A stretch of 14,808 nt of DNA from Treponema sp. (GTDB lineage: Bacteria > Spirochaetota > Spirochaetia > Treponematales > Breznakiellaceae): assembly GCA_031257695.1 (NCBI GenBank), contig JAIROB010000048.1, positions 1 through 14,808 on the forward strand, given 5' to 3'. A program made the translations under genes and the position numbers. The notes below the pieces were generated by a model. It was not told the origin of the DNA. It was given only the letters and a program-made list of their open reading frames with translations, and did no database searches. Shown piece by piece: positions 13,466 to 14,808 of the stretch (the first letter of the stretch is position 1; the number at the start of each line of letters is the position of its first letter).

Positions 13466-14493
13466 AACACCGGGAACGCCTCAAACCCCGCGTCTTTGAG
13501 CCGCATGATGGTCCGGTTGGAGTCCTCGCCGGGCGCCACGCTCACCGCCCAGTACACCGCGCCGTTGACCGGCTTGCGGCTCACCGTCGCGGCAAAGCCT
13601 TTGGCGGCCAGCCGGTCCGCCGAGGCGTGGGCGTTCTCCTCCCGGCTGAAAAGCCCGGTTTGCAGGGCCCGGGGTCCGCTCAGGTCCGCCGCGGCGGGCG
13701 CGGGGCTCAGCTCGTACTGCCGGGGAATTGCCGGAGGCTGGGCGGAAACGGGGGGGCCGATGACGACGTTCCCCCGGCCCGGGTAGAGGAACCACAGGGG
13801 GCGGCCCTGGGCGGAGACCTTTCCGGTCCCCGGAGCGGAGCCGTCAATCACCCTGGCGGTGGCGGAGCTGGCGCCGGTGGAGGCAAGGGCTGCCGCCGCC
13901 TCGCTCTGGAGGATCCGCGCTTCCGGACTGTCGGGGAATTCCGTCAACACCTGGGTCCGGTAGGCTTCGTCGCCATAGATCCGCCAGAAGGTGTAGTAAA
14001 TGGCCGGGCGGTACTCCGCGTATTCCGGCTTCGGCAGCAGGGCGTACAGGGCGGCGGCGCTGCCGGAGCGAAACACCTCTATTTGGGCGCCGATGTAGTG
14101 GGCGTCCCGAAACGCCCGGCTGTCCTCGGCGCCCCCGGCAATGACCCCCAGCAGAACGTCCGACGCGGCGGCAAACTCGCCCAGGGCCAGGTAACAGAGG
14201 CTGCTTTCCAGCAGGCTCTGGTCATCCCGGTTTTCCCTGTCCGCCAGGGCCGCTTCGCGCCAGGCGCGGGCCGCGGCGTCCACGTTTCCTGAAAGCCGCT
14301 GGAGCCGGGCCAGCTTTATGTAGGCTTCCCGCCGTTCCGCTCCGGTCAGGGTGGTCTCCAGAGAGCGTTCAATGTTCCTGATTTCCACGGCCAGGGGAGA
14401 GGGATTCCTGTCCGCTCCCTGGCCGAAAGCTGGGGCGCCCGCACACAGCAACGCTGACAGGGCGCATACAAAGCGCCGGTTAATCGATGCCAT
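13462..14493 (-). CDS. Exported SPOR-domain protein with TPR-like repeats
   Basis: 343 residues. The N-terminus MASINRRFVCALSALLCAG with APAFG before the cut is a signal peptide, so the protein is exported to the periplasm. Residues about 45-190 are helical, Ala/Leu-rich and TPR-like (AYIKLARLQRLSGNVDAA, then SSLCYLALGEFAAASDVLL). A Pro/Ala-rich linker follows (about 190-265). The last 70 residues form a SPOR domain (LQTGLFSREENAHASADRL, AATVSRKPVNGAVYWAV, and the terminal LKDAGFEAFPV), the fold that binds peptide-stripped peptidoglycan at division sites. The start at 14493 is chosen for the signal peptide; a longer frame to 14652 runs through the upstream gene and is rejected. It overlaps the LapA-like gene by 14 nt, indicating coupled translation. 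A role in division or envelope remodelling is inferred from the domain. Confidence 0.9.
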   Translation of the reverse strand: MASINRRFVCALSALLCAGAPAFGQGADRNPSPLAVEIRNIERSLETTLTGAERREAYIKLARLQRLSGNVDAAARAWREAALADRENRDDQSLLESSLCYLALGEFAAASDVLLGVIAGGAEDSRAFRDAHYIGAQIEVFRSGSAAALYALLPKPEYAEYRPAIYYTFWRIYGDEAYRTQVLTEFPDSPEARILQSEAAAALASTGASSATARVIDGSAPGTGKVSAQGRPLWFLYPGRGNVVIGPPVSAQPPAIPRQYELSPAPAAADLSGPRALQTGLFSREENAHASADRLAAKGFAATVSRKPVNGAVYWAVSVAPGEDSNRTIMRLKDAGFEAFPVF

Positions 14494-14788
14494 AGGGACC
14501 GCCCGCCACCGGGACTTCCGGGAGCGCCTCGTCCTTGCCCTGTTTTTTCTTCGGCGCCGGATTTTCGCGGTTTTTGTTTCTCCGGGATCGCTTGAGACCC
14601 GCGGAAACGGCAAAGGGGATGGAACAGAGTATCCCCAGCACAAAGGCCGCAAAAACGGGGAAAAACACCGGCACCGGCTCCGGGGTTTCCCAGAAGCCGA
14701 AGGAGATTACGCAGCGGTTATCCAGGTTCAGCCCGACAAATCCAAGAAAAACCACCAGAATAAGCGCTATTCCAATCAGTCGCCACAT
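14480..14788 (-). CDS. LapA-like (DUF1049) small membrane protein
   Basis: 102 residues with two hydrophobic segments (about 4-21 and 41-63) separated by a short polar turn (NLDNRCVISFGFWETPE). This is the typical layout of LapA/YciS-type proteins, and the middle stretch VISFGFW fits their conserved core. A strongly basic cytoplasmic tail follows (KRSRRNKNRENPAPKKKQGK). On the minus strand AGGAGG lies 10 nt before the ATG, a strong Shine-Dalgarno. In Enterobacteria LapA works with LapB in envelope quality control; treponemes generally lack lipopolysaccharide, so the role here is unknown. The 3' end overlaps the SPOR gene. Confidence 0.8.
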   Translation of the reverse strand: MWRLIGIALILVVFLGFVGLNLDNRCVISFGFWETPEPVPVFFPVFAAFVLGILCSIPFAVSAGLKRSRRNKNRENPAPKKKQGKDEALPEVPVAGGPYGID

Positions 14789-14792
14789 AGAA

Positions 14793-14808
14793 TCTTTGCC
14801 TCCTCTTG
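14793..14808 (-). promoter_or_regulatory. Shine-Dalgarno of the LapA-like gene
   Basis: AGGAGG on the minus strand in the last bases of the window, about 10 nt before the start codon at 14788. It supports the chosen start. The promoter lies beyond the window edge. Confidence 0.65.

Noticed and set aside
13414..14292. 292-codon open frame on the plus strand
   Set aside because: Antisense to the SPOR protein; starts inside the palindromic repeat and shows only GC-driven composition.
14494..14652. N-terminal extension of the SPOR protein by 53 residues
   Set aside because: It lies in another frame of the LapA-like gene, is Arg-rich, and would bury the signal peptide.

Overview
The window is a GC-rich stretch of bacterial chromosome. 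It most likely comes from a spirochaete of the Treponema/Breznakiella group, such as a termite-gut type, but this is inferred from gene content only: a NifH end, a PilZ protein with an N-terminal anchor, a SPOR-domain lipoprotein-like exported protein, a LapA-like protein and several treponeme-type hypothetical proteins. No rRNA, tRNA, CRISPR array, transposase, phage gene or plasmid function was seen.

Layout. (1) 1-445: the C-terminal half of a nitrogenase iron protein gene (nifH/anfH type), cut by the left edge. (2) 500-2251, minus: glutamine-dependent NAD+ synthetase, convergent with nifH. (3) 2252-2769: a 518-bp non-coding stretch with G/C-tract inverted repeats and, at its right end, a very good sigma70-type promoter. 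(4) 2770-3336: a HigA-like helix-turn-helix protein fused to a lysine/alanine-rich histone H1-like tail. (5) 3337-3585: 249 bp packed with palindromes, including an 18-bp stem hairpin. (6) 3586-4350, minus: a polytopic membrane protein. (7) 4470-13376, plus: a tightly packed run of eight genes. These are a GAF/PAS/GGDEF diguanylate cyclase, an acyl-CoA synthetase, a PilZ c-di-GMP receptor, a short ComEC-like membrane protein, rsmA/ksgA, a YggS-family PLP protein, a small exported/membrane hypothetical and an RluD-type pseudouridine synthase. (8) 13377-13461: a nested palindromic repeat related to one in region 5. (9) 13462-14788, minus: a LapA-like membrane protein followed by an overlapping exported SPOR-domain protein.

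How the genes fit together. The plus-strand run looks like two modules joined by short gaps. The first is a c-di-GMP make-and-sense module (cyclase, PilZ) with an acyl-CoA ligase between its halves. The second is a housekeeping module (comEC-like, rsmA, yggS, hypothetical, rluD) bound by start/stop overlaps of 17, 4 and 1 nt. Good Shine-Dalgarno sequences precede the higA-like gene, rsmA, yggS, the yggS-coupled hypothetical and lapA. They are missing from the three genes that open new units at nadE, the membrane protein and the cyclase; each of these instead has a -10-like hexamer almost touching its start codon.

The most interesting items are the HTH/H1-tail fusion, the two diverged copies of a hairpin repeat that keep base pairing through compensatory changes, the cyclase-ligase-PilZ cluster, possible leaderless starts, and a nifH that is not followed by nifD/nifK. 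I did not find a convincing entirely new multi-gene system.
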